From Topomyia yanbarensis (lineage: Eukaryota > Arthropoda > Insecta > Diptera > Culicidae), in contig NC_080672.1 of NCBI RefSeq assembly GCF_030247195.1, positions 65,823,771-65,887,770 of the forward strand: DNA of 64,000 nucleotides. The letters run 5' to 3'. The position numbers were made by a program, and so were the translations under genes. The notes under the pieces are model-generated. The model searched no databases. It was not told the origin of the DNA and saw only the letters and a list, made by a program, of their open reading frames with translations. Positions 54,731 to 64,000 of the stretch are shown one piece after another (within the stretch, counting starts at the first letter, position 1; every line of letters begins with the position of its first letter).

Positions 54731-55779
54731 CAGTAGCTGATATACACGCAGCAACGCACAAACACCCATCGAAAACCGTTCCTAAGTTCTATATACCAAC
54801 AAACAGAATTACCAACGAACAAGCAGATATCAAATAAGATGAGTAAACAAAGATTTGTATCTATTATCACAGATATATTTAGTAATTTTGGTCACACAAC
54901 TTTTGATAAATTATGAGAAAGAATCGGTAGCCAAAATTACTAAACATTATATGACGACAAATTGCTCGCAGATTTCTACTGATTTTTGTAAAAAAAATTA
55001 GACCACATCGATTGTTTTTGGATTTTCACACAGATTTTGACACATTTTTCCATTCTGAACATCACTAATTGTAAAAAGATTATTTTTGGATAAATACAGA
55101 TTTCAATGTGGCATCCATTGTACATAGTCGCAGGGCCATAGAGAGAAAATACGGGCCTGGGGGGTCCACCCCACCACTGTATATTGCCCGTGTACCAAAA
55201 AGTTAAATCCATTCGAGTTCACTTTGAAAAGAGCCATTTTTGTTAATAGTATTAGTAAAACTAAAGAAATGGAAAGATTAAAAATCTAGTGGTTACAAAA
55301 ATTAAAAATATTATCTGAACGGAAGTCAATTGTCAAAAAATGTATAATCGGGAAAACCCAAACCAGAGCCTGTAAAAAAATGATAAAAGACAACAGTAAA
55401 CTAGACAAAGAAATTGCAAAGATTAAAGAAGTCGAACATTTTTGAATAAATGATGAAAATAATCAAAAATCGGTAAAAGTAGGAAAAATTTGAGAATCAA
55501 TGAAAATGAAAAAAACTACTAAAAAGAGTACGAGCAATAATATAAAAAATGTATAAAACTGAAAAGCTCGATAAATCGAAAATAATAAAATATATTTGAC
55601 ATTAATAACATGAAATATTTAAAGCAATAGAAAAAGTGAATAAAATGTTAAAAATGCATAAAAGTAGAGTAATAGATATAAAAGACAAAAATAAAATGAC
55701 CATGAAGAAATTATCAAAAATGGAATCCTATGCACACAAGCCGACACAATTGGGATGACTCGGTGGGTCCACCTTCCAT
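54731..55779. other. Non-coding, A-rich stretch
   Basis: From 55260 to 55700 the sequence is strongly A-rich on the plus strand, with recurring gaaaa / aaaatgaaaa / aaaaagt words, like a decayed simple repeat. No gene is supported. Confidence 0.5.
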
Positions 55780-57885
55780 TATCTGCATTGTCCCACTCTT
55801 GCTGTCATTTAGCCAACGAGTCCGCTTGGACCAGTATCCTTGCATTACGTGCATTTCTCCGCTGGTAACATTCCACGTCCTCAGCCAGAGCGATGTGGAT
55901 GGAGATCATCCCGGTGATAACGCATACTGCCTCTGACGATAATGTTCTGTAAGCACTCGCGACTCGTACGGCCATCAGCCGGAATGTCCCGTTCAGCTTT
56001 TCACGGTTCCGCTTGGTTTTCAGCGCAGCACCCCAGACAGAAACCTCATATCGGAGTATCGATGATCAACGTCTCGTGCTGCTTCTCGGACCACCGACGT
56101 TTAGCATGATACTCACTACTTTGTTCGACGCCTTCGGCGACTTGTGGCTAGATGTCGATATGGTTGTTCAAGCTCAATTGGTCGTCGATTATCACTCCCA
56201 ATTGCTTCAGTGCACGCTTCGATGCAATCACGTGCTACCCGCCGTCGATCTACATCCGCTGAACCGCTTTGCAAATGCTGACCAACAACTTGACCCCGTT
56301 CATCCAGCTTTCAATCGTGTCTGTTGTCTCCGTCACCGACACCTCCACTTTTTCAAGTGTCTTAGCCATCACCGTTAATGATACATTGACCGCAAAACCC
56401 ACGATTTTAACTGTCCAGGGCAGCCACAAAGCTAAGACCCCATCGTACATCCTGTTCCAAAGAGTTGGATCGAGAATGAAGCCCTGAGGAACCCCCGCTG
56501 TGACTCACATTGACTTCTGCCCTTCGCTCGTCACGTACAGCAGCACTCTGCTCTGGAAGTAGCTCTTCAGGATCTGGCACAGATATTCAGTAACCTTCAT
56601 TCTGTGCAGCGATGGCTTTCCAACTGGCGCTGCTAAATGCATTCATCAATGCAGTATCGATGTCCTCTTCGCTTCTGTTTAGATGGCTTCTCAGCACTCT
56701 CGAGCACTGTCCGAATTACCTCCACTGTCGATACTCCTTTGCGAAATCCGAAATGCATCTTGAACAGTCCGCGCTCAACCCCCTCCCCCCTTCTCTGCAT
56801 TTTGTCAGCTTCGACTCTCGAGAACCCTCGACGATTATCTTCAGCTTACTCGGGCACATTTCGGGTGGCGTCGTTGAGCCCTGCATTTTCGCCATCACGA
56901 CTCGGTACGCGTTGCCTTAGGGATTGGCGTATACCTTTCGGCACAGACCCTTGTGGCAATCTGACTTGCTGAGTTTGATCTCCCATTTTAAAGCTCGCCT
57001 AGCTTCCCGAAACGCTGCCTTGCGCTCTTCTCTATCTAGCTCCGGTATTGCTCTCTGAGCCCGCCTTCTGGCTGTAAGATAAACAGCACGGAGCGTACTA
57101 AGCGTCTCATTTCACCAGTAAGCTAAACGCCGTTTATGCGTGGTTCCTGTTTTTGCGGCAATGTGTCGTCACAAGCCGCCACAATCTTTCTTCTTAGGTC
57201 AGCCGCATCTACGTTCTCGTTCCCGCCGTTCAACCAAAGTGCCTCAACGAAGAGGTCTTTGTTGAAGGCTTTCATCTTCCACTTTAGCTCGCCGGTCATC
57301 CTTTTCCGTGCTGCAGAAAGGTTACATTGACCGAAAGGGTAGCGAATCGCCTGGTGGTCGCTAGGCGTATACGTTTCGTATACTCTCCAATCCATGTACG
57401 CCGTCAATGAAGGACTACAGAATGTGGCGTCGATGATAGACTCCCTACCGTCTCTCCGAAATGTGCTAACAGAACCTTCATTCCACAATCGTAATCGTCT
57501 AACTTAGCCAGAGCTTCCTGCAGGATACACCCTCTTGTGTTGGTTACTCTACTCCACAGCCCAGGCGTTGAAGTCACCACCAAAAACTACCGGTTTAACT
57601 GCTCCAGCATAAGGCTGAACTACTCTACTGTCCACCTTGGTGGAGCGTAACAGCTGCACACGAAGACGTCGTTGATTTTGGCGATCACGAAGATCTCGTA
57701 TGAGCGTTCTATCACTTCTTGAATGGGGAATCTGTCCATAACTTGTATCACAGCCATTCCCAATTGATACGGCTTTGCGATCCAAACGACATCACCCATA
57801 GTTTCTGTAGTAGATTTATCTAGGTTATCTTCATAACCGTTGGTTTCCAGTCGCCCTCTTGTAGACAGAGCATTTGAAGCCACCC
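55780..57885 (-). pseudogene. R1-like non-LTR retrotransposon, decayed ORF2 (endonuclease and RT)
   Basis: Read on the minus strand, the endonuclease is recognisable from about 57840 to 57300: VVWIAKPYQLG, CYAPPRWTVE, VFGGDFNAWAVE, ESIIDATFCSPSL and YTPSDHQAIRY. The linker (YW, then LRAVYLTARRRAQRAI) follows at about 57110-57050. The RT then continues with YRVVMAKMQG and PSKLKIIVEG (about 56905-56850), FGFRKGVSTVEVI (about 56750), and MYDGVLALWLPWTVKIVGFA (about 56450). At the catalytic site the expected FADD reads FAVN, so the RT is dead. Frames are broken repeatedly. The ORF1 part continues beyond the Transib-like insertion at 59050. Confidence 0.82.
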
Positions 57886-59049
57886 CACAGTGGAAGAAAT
57901 CCGAGAAAAAGGCAATTAATTGGAAACCGCTGAAAAAGTATGACAATATATACACCAAAAGTTGCGGAATTTAGGAAAGGAAATAAAATGCAATCAAATT
58001 TGTTCACCGCACGGACTTGTGACCGGAGATATGGGGCTTTGAAGATCCGGAACTTTACCGGTATTCATCAAATCTGAGGCCTAATTCAGAAGCCGCTGAA
58101 AAAGTTCAAAGAATTACAAATTGAACAAATTTGATTGCATCTAGATCGCTAGAGCTTTCCGCAACTTTAAGGGTATAGCTTTTTGTACTTTTTCAGCGGC
58201 TTCTGAATTAGGCCTCTGATTTGGTTAAAACCGGTAATGTTTCGGATCTTCAAAGCCCCATATCTCCGGTCACAGGTGCGTGCGGTGAACAAATTTGATT
58301 GCATTTTGATCGCTAGAGTTTTCCGCAGCTTTAAAGATATAATTCTTTGTACTTTTACTGCGTCTTTTTATATAGACCTCAGACTTGATGAATACCGGTA
58401 ATGTTCCGGATCTTCAAAGCCCCATATCTCCGATCACAAGTGCGTGCGGTTAATAAATTTGATTGCATCTTGATCGATAGGGTTTTCCGCGGCTTTAAGG
58501 TTATAATTCTTTGAACTTTTTTAGCGGCTTCTTAATTAGACCTCAGATTTGATGAAAACCGGTAATGTTCCGGATCTTCAAAGCCCCATATCTCCGGTCA
58601 CAAGTGCGTGCGGTTAACAAATTTGATTGCATCCTGATGGCTAGAGTTTTCCGCAGCTTTAGGGATATAATTCTTTGTACTTTTACTGCGGTTTTTTAAT
58701 TAGACCTCAGATTTGATGAATACCGGTAATGTTCCGGATTTTCAAAGCCCCATATCTCCGGTCATAAATGCGTTCAGTGAACAAATTTGTTTACATTTTG
58801 ATCGCTGGAGTTTTCCACAACTTTAAGGGTATAATTATTTGTACGTTTACAGCGGCTTCCGGATTAGGCCTCAGATTTGAAGAAAACCGGTAATATTCCG
58901 GATCTTTAAAGCCCCATATCTTCGGTCACAGTTGCGTGCGGTGAACAAATTTGATTGCATTTTATTACGCAACTTTTGGTGTGTATATTGTGATACTTTT
59001 TCAGCGGCTTCCAATTAATTGCCTTTTTGGTTTGATTTCTTCCACTGTG
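57886..59049. mobile_element. Transib-like non-autonomous DNA element with CACAGTG ends and 5-bp target duplication
   Basis: The left end cacagtggaagaaatccgag and the right end (reverse complement cacagtggaagaaatcaaac) begin inverted repeats of about 75 bp that include aaaaaggcaattaattggaa, ccgctgaaaaagta and caccaaaagttgcg. Direct repeats caccc flank it at 57881-57885 and 59050-59054. CAC ends with a 5-bp, GC-rich duplication are the signature of Transib elements, the relatives of the RAG1 recombinase source, and the first seven bases equal the V(D)J signal heptamer CACAGTG. No transposase is encoded. It interrupts the R1-like element between its ORF1 knuckles and its endonuclease. The assignment rests on ends and duplication only. 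Confidence 0.8.
58124..58967. repeat. 164-bp tandem repeat inside the Transib-like element
   Basis: The landmark aacaaatttgattgcat (once aataaat) starts at 58124, 58288, 58452, 58616, 58780 and 58944, an exact spacing of 164 bp each time. Each unit contains ttccgcagcttt, ttcggatcttcaaagcccca or close variants, and tatctccggtcac. An inverted partial unit (tgaccggagatatggggctt) lies at 58020-58040, so the array starts from the inverted arm. It is non-coding. Confidence 0.95.
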
Positions 59050-59226
59050 CACCCGTCTGATGATCATTTCCTTCTGCTGAAGTGCAAAGCACGTACTTCG
59101 GCCATTGCGTGCAGATAGCCCATCTCCTCGCATTTCCAGCACATCCTGGCTCTATAAGGGCCTTCGCAAGCCTCTGCCAAATGTCCAAAGGCCAAACACT
59201 TGAAGCATTATATTATTATATTTTTT
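59050..59226 (-). pseudogene. R1-like ORF1 zinc-knuckle remnant
   Basis: On the minus strand the sequence gives CFKCLAFGHLAEACEGP, a canonical C-X2-C-X4-H-X4-C knuckle. A second, damaged knuckle follows (RARMCWKCEEMGYLHAMAEV), in which the histidine is tyrosine and the last cysteine is gone. It lies between the Transib-like element and the LOA-like element and belongs with the R1-like ORF2 remnant at 55780-57885. The frame reaches a stop after FSRRK, where ORF1 would be ending. Confidence 0.85.
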
Positions 59227-59227
59227 C

Positions 59228-59449
59228 GCACGGAGCATTTTGGGTTTTGCCCTTGCTGTGTTATGCGAATCTCTGACACAGTGGACCATTATTTTCTTCG
59301 CAAATCGTGGGAATCAAATGATCATGTCCCATTTAAACCTGATATGGCTCGCTAAATGCGTTAACATCCCAACTCGCTTGGTGTCCTCTAGTTGTTGTGC
59401 AATTTGTGTTGGAGATGAAATGTACAGTTCTCTAATCAACAATGGTTAG
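59228..59449 (+). CDS. Probable C-terminal remnant of LOA-like ORF1
   Basis: The frame is open from the first base after the target duplication (ARSILGFALAVLCESLTQW) to a TAG at 59447-59449, which overlaps the ORF2 start in ATGGTTAG. The overlap has the same geometry as in the I-like element. That suggests this is the tail of ORF1 and the rest was lost by 5' truncation. It contains paired cysteines (SSSCCAICVGDE) but no complete knuckle. It might instead be chance open sequence in a 5' leader. Confidence 0.45.
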   Translation, partial: ARSILGFALAVLCESLTQWTIIFFANRGNQMIMSHLNLIWLAKCVNIPTRLVSSSCCAICVGDEMYSSLINNG

Positions 59450-62400
59450 AATAGCACAAGTCAATCTCCAACATAAACGTACAGCAACTATGAATTTATC
59501 TCGACTCATGCAGGAAGGTAAAGCTTCCATAGCATTGGTTCAAGAACCGTATTTCCATAAAGGAAACTTCTATTTTGGAAAGTTACTTAACACTGCCTTC
59601 ATTGCTTACAACAAGACAGGCATGACTAACCCACGTGAAATGCCTCGTGCTTGCATTCTTGCAAATAAGGCTATTGACGCGTGTCTCATATCGGAGCTCA
59701 CAACTCGCGATATCTGTGTTGTCACAGTTACATTGACTGTCGGAAACGTAGACAAGAAATATATATACTGTTCAACTTACCTACCGCATAACGAATCATC
59801 TCCTTCTGATGACTTCAAAAGCGTTGTATCATATTGTAGCAGAAATGGGCTTCCGCTCATTATCGGCAGTGATGCGAATGCTCATCACATCATTTGGGGC
59901 AGCTCAGACATCAATCTGAGAGGCTCTGAACTGATGGAGTACATAAGTAGTACAAATCTCCATATTCTGAATGTGGGAAACCGACCAACTTTTGCGAGGT
60001 CTGGGAGGGAGGAGGTGTTAGACATAACACTTTGCTCTGATAGAATTTTGCATGAACTGGGAAATTGGCAGGTTCCAAATGAAACTGAACCGTCTCTATC
60101 CGATCATAAATATATATTTTTCGAGCATTTTGATGTCACCTTCAATGTGGTGACATATCGTAATCCTAAGTCTACAAACTGGGACCTCTTTTTGGAAAAC
60201 TTAGCGACTAAATTTCATGGATATTTTCCGAAAATTAGTCAACTAGACGACTTAGATGACGTCGTGGATACGACAAACTCATTCATATTAGCATCCTACG
60301 AAGAAGCTTGTCCACTTCGTACTGTTAAATCGACTAGGGGAACCCCTTGGTGGAGGGCTGAGCTTGATAGAATGAAGAAAGTTATGAGAAGAGCTTGGAA
60401 CCGGCGTCAGCGTGATGACTCCAGGGCTTTCAGGTCAGCTCGTAGTGCATATAAGAAATGTCTTAGATCTGCAGAACGGGCTGGCTGGCAAAGCCTATGC
60501 ACTAATGTCTCTAGTCTGAACGAGGCTAGCAGATTAAATAAAATTCTCTCCAAATCGAATGATTTTCAGATGAACTCCTTGAAAACCAGAGATGGTGTTT
60601 ATGTGACAGACGAAAAAGATGTTCTTAATTGTCTCTTCGACACACACTTTCCAGGTTGTATCGATCCGGAGTTGATCAATGTTCACAGATCTCATTCTGG
60701 TGATTCGGACTCGTGGGCGCTAGCACGCACATTGGTTTCCACTGAATCGGTCAAGTGGGCAGTTGACAGCTTTGCTCCATACAAATCACCCGGAAAAGAT
60801 GGGATACTTCCCGTGCTACTGCAAAAGGGATTTGATATTCTTAAACATGTCTTGAAAAAGATTTTGCTTTCCAGTCTTGCTACCGGGTATATCCCGAAAG
60901 CATGGCGAGAAATAACTGTTAGATTTATTCCCAAAGGGGGGCGCTCAAGCTATGAAGAAGCCAAGAGTTTTAGGCCTATCAGCTTAAGTTCTTTTCTTCT
61001 GAAAGCTTTGGAACGGATAATCGATCATCACATCAGGAACGTTAGTTTAGTTGAATATCCTCTGCACAAAATGCAACATGCATATCAGTGTGGGAAATCC
61101 ACGATCACTCTGCTTCACGATGTTGTTTACAACATTGAGAAAGCCTTCTCGCTCAAGCAATCTAGCTTGGGTGTATTCCTAGATATTGAGGGTGCTTTTG
61201 ACAATGTGTCCTTCCAGTCTATTCTGGAAGCGACGCGCGGTCATGGGATACCTGCATGTATCTCAGGTTGGATAAACGCAATGCTTAGTAACCGCATACT
61301 TTGCTCGTCACTGCGACAGGCTGAGATACGGAAGTTGAGTATTTGCGGTTGTCCTCAGGGCGGCGTTCTGTCACCTTTGTTATGGAACTTAGTAGCTGAC
61401 GGCTTGTTGAAGAAACTCAATGAGCTTGGATTTCCAACCTACGGGTTTGCTGACGATTACCAAATACTAATTACTGGATTTTGCATCGGAACAATCTTTG
61501 ACTTGATGCAACAGGCATTAAGAGCTGTCGAACAGTGGTGTCGACAAGTTAAACTATCAGTTAACCCAAGCAAAACTTCAATGGTTCTTTTCACGAAGAA
61601 GCGAATAACAACCGGGGTTCGTCCCTTGCAGTTCTTTGATTCTGAGCTGCTGTGTGCAGATCAAGTCAAATACGTTGGAGTCATATTGGATTCCAAACTG
61701 AATTGGTCTGCTCACATTGAGTTCAGAGTCAAGAAAGCGTGCATGGCCTTCGGGCAGTGCAGACGAACTTTTGGAAAGACCTGGGGTCTCAAACCTAAAT
61801 ACATCTATTGGATTTACACGACAATTGTACGTCCAATACTGTCATACGGATGCCTTGTGTGGTGGCAGAGGGGAGAGGTGGTGACAGTCCAGTCAAAGCT
61901 AAACCATCTGCAAAGAATGGCGCTCATGGCGTTGACTGGTGCTTTCACCACGACTCCGACTGCTGCTCTTGAGGCACTTCTAAATATCAAACCATTACAC
62001 ATACACTTAAAACAAGAAGCACTATCATGTGCATACAGACTGCAGGTTACTGGGCTTTGGAACAGTAATCATGTTGATCTTGCTACCAGTCATACACGAT
62101 TGTGGTCACAAATGGTTACATGGGGTGAAGATATTCTTGCTCCCAGCGATATTACACTCACTTGTAGTTTTCCTTACAGGACATTCCATGTTAAGATTCC
62201 CTCTCGAGAGGAGTGGTTGTCTGGCTTTATGGAAAGACAACAACAAACGCAAGTAGTCTGTTACACTGACGGTTCTCTGATGGAGGGACGTGCTGGTGCT
62301 GGTGTCTACTGTCGTGAAATGAGACTGGAACAATCTCACTCACTAGGTAGATACTGTACTGTATTCCAAGCAGAAATCTTTGCGATTATGTGCGGGGTGC

Positions 62401-63086
62401 AATCGGCCCTTCAACTGAGTTTGTCCGGCAGAGTTATAAACTTCTGCTCCGATAGTCAGGCTGCAATCAAGGCCCTTAGCTCAGACAAATCCCGGTCCAT
62501 GCTAGTGATCGCGTGCCGAACCCAAATCGAAGAACTAAGCATTGTCAACACTATTTACCTTGTCTGGGTGCCCGGACATTGCGGTATTACTGGAAATGAA
62601 TGGGCTGACGAATTGGCCAGGGCAGGTTCAGCGATTGACTTCATTGGTCCTGAGCCCGCGCTGCCAATTTCGACAAGTTGGATAAGGGAAAAAATACGGT
62701 CCTGGGCTTCGTCCGAGCACCGCAATTATTGGAGAAATCTACAAACGTGTCGCCAAACAAAGGCGTTTCTAGAACAACCATGCCCAGTGGTTTCGAAAAA
62801 TCTCTTACATTTTTCGAAGCTCCACTGCGGCATGCTGACCAGGGCTTTAACCGGCCACTGCAAACTCAATTATCACATGGCAACTATTCAGCGCGCTGAG
62901 TCTTTTTCATGTGATCTTTGTGAATCCGACTACGGAACTTCATATCATCTGATATGCAACTGCCCAGCGCTAGCGCAATTGCGATTACGAGTCTTCAGCC
63001 GTCCTTATATAGACGAAACCATGTTTGGTCGACTGAAACTCAGAGACATACTAAAGTTTCTTATCCAATGTGGTAAAGAGCTTTAG
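59442..63086 (+). CDS. LOA-like ORF2 polyprotein: endonuclease, reverse transcriptase, RNase H (1214 aa)
   Basis: Endonuclease spans about residues 3-225: IAQVNLQHKRT, ALVQEPYFHKG, STYLPHNE, IIGSDANAHHIIWGSS, LDITLCSDRI and PSLSDHKYIFF. RT spans about 445-720: SPGKDGILPVLLQKG, FRPISLSSFLLKALE, FLDIEGAFDNV, GCPQGGVLSPLLWNLV and YGFADDYQIL (aspartates at about 670-671). RNase H spans about 938-1070: CYTDGSLMEGRAGAGVYC (Asp 943), FCSDSQAAIKAL and VWVPGHCGITGNEWADELAR. The C-terminal cysteine/histidine region is CDLCESDYGTSYHLICNCP. No internal stop or frameshift is present. The start ATG overlaps the stop of an upstream frame by 8 nt (ATGGTTAG). The enzyme would cut target DNA and prime reverse transcription from it. 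Intactness implies recent insertion. Confidence 0.95.
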   Translation: MVRIAQVNLQHKRTATMNLSRLMQEGKASIALVQEPYFHKGNFYFGKLLNTAFIAYNKTGMTNPREMPRACILANKAIDACLISELTTRDICVVTVTLTVGNVDKKYIYCSTYLPHNESSPSDDFKSVVSYCSRNGLPLIIGSDANAHHIIWGSSDINLRGSELMEYISSTNLHILNVGNRPTFARSGREEVLDITLCSDRILHELGNWQVPNETEPSLSDHKYIFFEHFDVTFNVVTYRNPKSTNWDLFLENLATKFHGYFPKISQLDDLDDVVDTTNSFILASYEEACPLRTVKSTRGTPWWRAELDRMKKVMRRAWNRRQRDDSRAFRSARSAYKKCLRSAERAGWQSLCTNVSSLNEASRLNKILSKSNDFQMNSLKTRDGVYVTDEKDVLNCLFDTHFPGCIDPELINVHRSHSGDSDSWALARTLVSTESVKWAVDSFAPYKSPGKDGILPVLLQKGFDILKHVLKKILLSSLATGYIPKAWREITVRFIPKGGRSSYEEAKSFRPISLSSFLLKALERIIDHHIRNVSLVEYPLHKMQHAYQCGKSTITLLHDVVYNIEKAFSLKQSSLGVFLDIEGAFDNVSFQSILEATRGHGIPACISGWINAMLSNRILCSSLRQAEIRKLSICGCPQGGVLSPLLWNLVADGLLKKLNELGFPTYGFADDYQILITGFCIGTIFDLMQQALRAVEQWCRQVKLSVNPSKTSMVLFTKKRITTGVRPLQFFDSELLCADQVKYVGVILDSKLNWSAHIEFRVKKACMAFGQCRRTFGKTWGLKPKYIYWIYTTIVRPILSYGCLVWWQRGEVVTVQSKLNHLQRMALMALTGAFTTTPTAALEALLNIKPLHIHLKQEALSCAYRLQVTGLWNSNHVDLATSHTRLWSQMVTWGEDILAPSDITLTCSFPYRTFHVKIPSREEWLSGFMERQQQTQVVCYTDGSLMEGRAGAGVYCREMRLEQSHSLGRYCTVFQAEIFAIMCGVQSALQLSLSGRVINFCSDSQAAIKALSSDKSRSMLVIACRTQIEELSIVNTIYLVWVPGHCGITGNEWADELARAGSAIDFIGPEPALPISTSWIREKIRSWASSEHRNYWRNLQTCRQTKAFLEQPCPVVSKNLLHFSKLHCGMLTRALTGHCKLNYHMATIQRAESFSCDLCESDYGTSYHLICNCPALAQLRLRVFSRPYIDETMFGRLKLRDILKFLIQCGKEL

Positions 63087-63320
63087 GCTTATTCGCAGGC
63101 AAGTTGAACTACTTGTGAGTTTAATTTACCTGTTGTTTATTTTTTGTTTTGTGCTGTTTTTCCCACCCTTCCAAGTCTACTTCCCCACACCTCCTTGTCC
63201 TTTCCTTCCGCTCAGGAAATGATGAAAACACACGGCAAGGCACAAATCCCCGACTATGTACGGGGAACGTGCCATTTGAGCCAATATATTCTGATTCCTG
63301 ATTATATTATTATATTTTTT

Positions 63321-63440
63321 AAGGCGCCTCGAAAACAAGGAGTCGTTACATTGCATTTTACAGTCATTGAGTTCTTCGATTAGATATATCGCTTGGGGGG
63401 GCGACAATATACTGGTAGGGCCGCGGAAGAACCTCCCCAT
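63321..63440 (-). pseudogene. Possible further R1-like ORF1 remnant
   Basis: Across the LOA-like insertion the minus-strand sequence continues upstream of the zinc knuckle as IEELNDCKMQCNDSLFSRRL. If it belongs to the R1-like ORF1, it is the segment directly before the knuckle. The match is by position only. Confidence 0.3.
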
Positions 63441-63444
63441 CACC

Positions 63445-63561
63445 CAACCCGGGTGTGGCGGAAGTACCTACCTCCTCAGCGCCTGTTCGGAGTGAGGCGG
63501 ACGGCCCGTTATGCGGTGATGGTAGGTAGGGTGTTTAGGGCCAGTACGCTTGCGGTCCGCC
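63445..63561 (-). other. Probable 3' UTR of the element at 63562-64000
   Basis: Sequence directly after the stop of the minus-strand ORF, GC-richer than its surroundings. Its end is not defined; a G-run at 63393-63399 may be near it. Confidence 0.35.
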
Positions 63562-64000
63562 TTAGAAGACTTCAAAAATATTGGCATACTTCAATAATGC
63601 CAGTAGTGTCTCTTCCTGTGCTGAGTTGTTCGATAGTATGTCCCGAATCGAAGAGGGCAGGTTATGGAGTCGCTGCAGGTCTTCGAGTTCCCGGCAGATT
63701 GGGAGTAGGTGCTCTACCGTGATTCTTGTATTGCAAGTCGGGCACATTGGAGGCTCGACGCGGGTTATGGTGTGGGTGATCTTCATGTGTTCTAGTCGTA
63801 GGCGCGAGAGTGCTCTTCGTTCCCTCCGGTCTTCAAGGTTGGTCCACTTCGCGAGATCTCTTTTTCCCTTCTGTGGGTAGCCTCGGAAGTTCCTCCAGTG
63901 GGCGATAAAGTGCTCGGAGACCTTGAATGCCCTAATAACGTCAGATGATGAGACCTGTTTGGAAAACAGAACGCATGAATGGCGGCCGAGTGCGGCCCCC
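63562..64000 (-). CDS. Non-LTR retrotransposon ORF2, C-terminal end (cut by window end)
   Basis: On the minus strand the frame is open from the window edge (63999) to a stop at 63562-63564, about 145 codons. It reads through FKVSEHFIAHWRNFRGYP, RALSRLRLEHMKITHTITR and then PPMCPTCNTRITVEHLLPIC. That last part is the cysteine/histidine motif (C-X2-C ... H ... C) found at the C-terminus of Jockey, R1 and LOA-group ORF2 proteins. The RNase H or RT part would lie outside the window. It is not the same family as the I-like or LOA-like copies here, because the motif spacing and surrounding residues differ. Confidence 0.75.
   Translation of the reverse strand, partial: GAALGRHSCVLFSKQVSSSDVIRAFKVSEHFIAHWRNFRGYPQKGKRDLAKWTNLEDRRERRALSRLRLEHMKITHTITRVEPPMCPTCNTRITVEHLLPICRELEDLQRLHNLPSSIRDILSNNSAQEETLLALLKYANIFEVF

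Larger units (their letters stand above)
59227..63300 (+). mobile_element. LOA/Lian-like non-LTR retrotransposon with intact ORF2, 5'-truncated or short
   Basis: Flanked by a perfect 20-bp direct repeat, attatattattatatttttt (59207-59226 and 63301-63320), inserted into the R1-like ORF1. The element holds the end of an upstream ORF, one intact 1214-codon ORF and a 3' UTR of about 214 bp. The second copy at 2722-3922 shares its 3' end (to ctgattcctgatt), confirming the boundary. Endonuclease, RT and RNase H on one ORF fit the LOA clade (such as Lian of Aedes). R1 or a related I-group clade is the alternative. Confidence 0.9.

Noticed and set aside
56013..56972. Plus-strand frames in this segment
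   Set aside because: The minus strand reads as a decayed R1-like reverse transcriptase. The plus-strand frames are its shadows.

Overview
The window looks like intergenic or intronic DNA from a dipteran insect, most plausibly a mosquito. The reasons are AT-rich non-coding sequence, several non-LTR retrotransposon families of a kind I associate with culicid genomes (I-like, LOA/Lian-like, R1-like, RTE-like, CR1/Jockey-like), abundant non-autonomous inverted-repeat DNA elements, and no long spliced host gene. I did not find a convincing host protein-coding gene, rRNA or tRNA. One tiny spliced ORF behind a TATA box (about 6839-7059) and one 54-codon open fragment (2551-2712, minus) are the only host-gene candidates, and both are weak.

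Layout. 1-396: 3' end of an RTE-like element. 591-1654: two 15-bp minisatellite arrays flanking a 232-bp inverted-repeat element. 2722-3922: dead 3' piece of a LOA-like element. About 7290-8556: heavily deleted I-like element, interrupted by a TA-flanked inverted-repeat DNA element (8557-17602). That element carries a full-length frameshifted I-like element (copy A, 9338-15690, minus) and an RTE-like fragment (15742-16970, minus). 21593-22763: hAT-type foldback with an 8-bp target duplication. 23483-25286: second TA element, with a 5'-truncated I-like tail inside it. 28345-29188: three adjacent hairpin elements. 31284-37466: complete I-like element (copy B, plus) with two uninterrupted ORFs and a 14-bp target duplication. 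About 37547-42352: CR1/Jockey-like element (minus) with an exact in-frame 261-bp duplication in ORF1. 43055-45090: 8-bp satellite. About 46920-50870: degenerate 'aggacaaatttt' repeat field holding a 16-bp array. 54563-54730: 168-bp palindrome. About 55780-63440: decayed R1-like element (minus), split by a Transib-like non-autonomous element (57886-59049) and by a LOA-like element with an intact 1214-residue ORF2 (59227-63300). 63562-64000: C-terminal end of another non-LTR ORF2.

Relationships. Nesting gives relative ages: old I-like, R1-like and LOA pieces are hit by inverted-repeat DNA elements, which are hit in turn by younger I-like and RTE copies. The I-like copy B and the LOA-like copy are the youngest and best preserved. 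In both, the second ORF starts inside the stop of the ORF before it (ATGGCTAA and ATGGTTAG), which suggests translation by stop-start coupling. The most unusual object is the Transib-like element: it has CACAGTG ends, a 5-bp CACCC target duplication and an internal tandem array with a period of exactly 164 bp.
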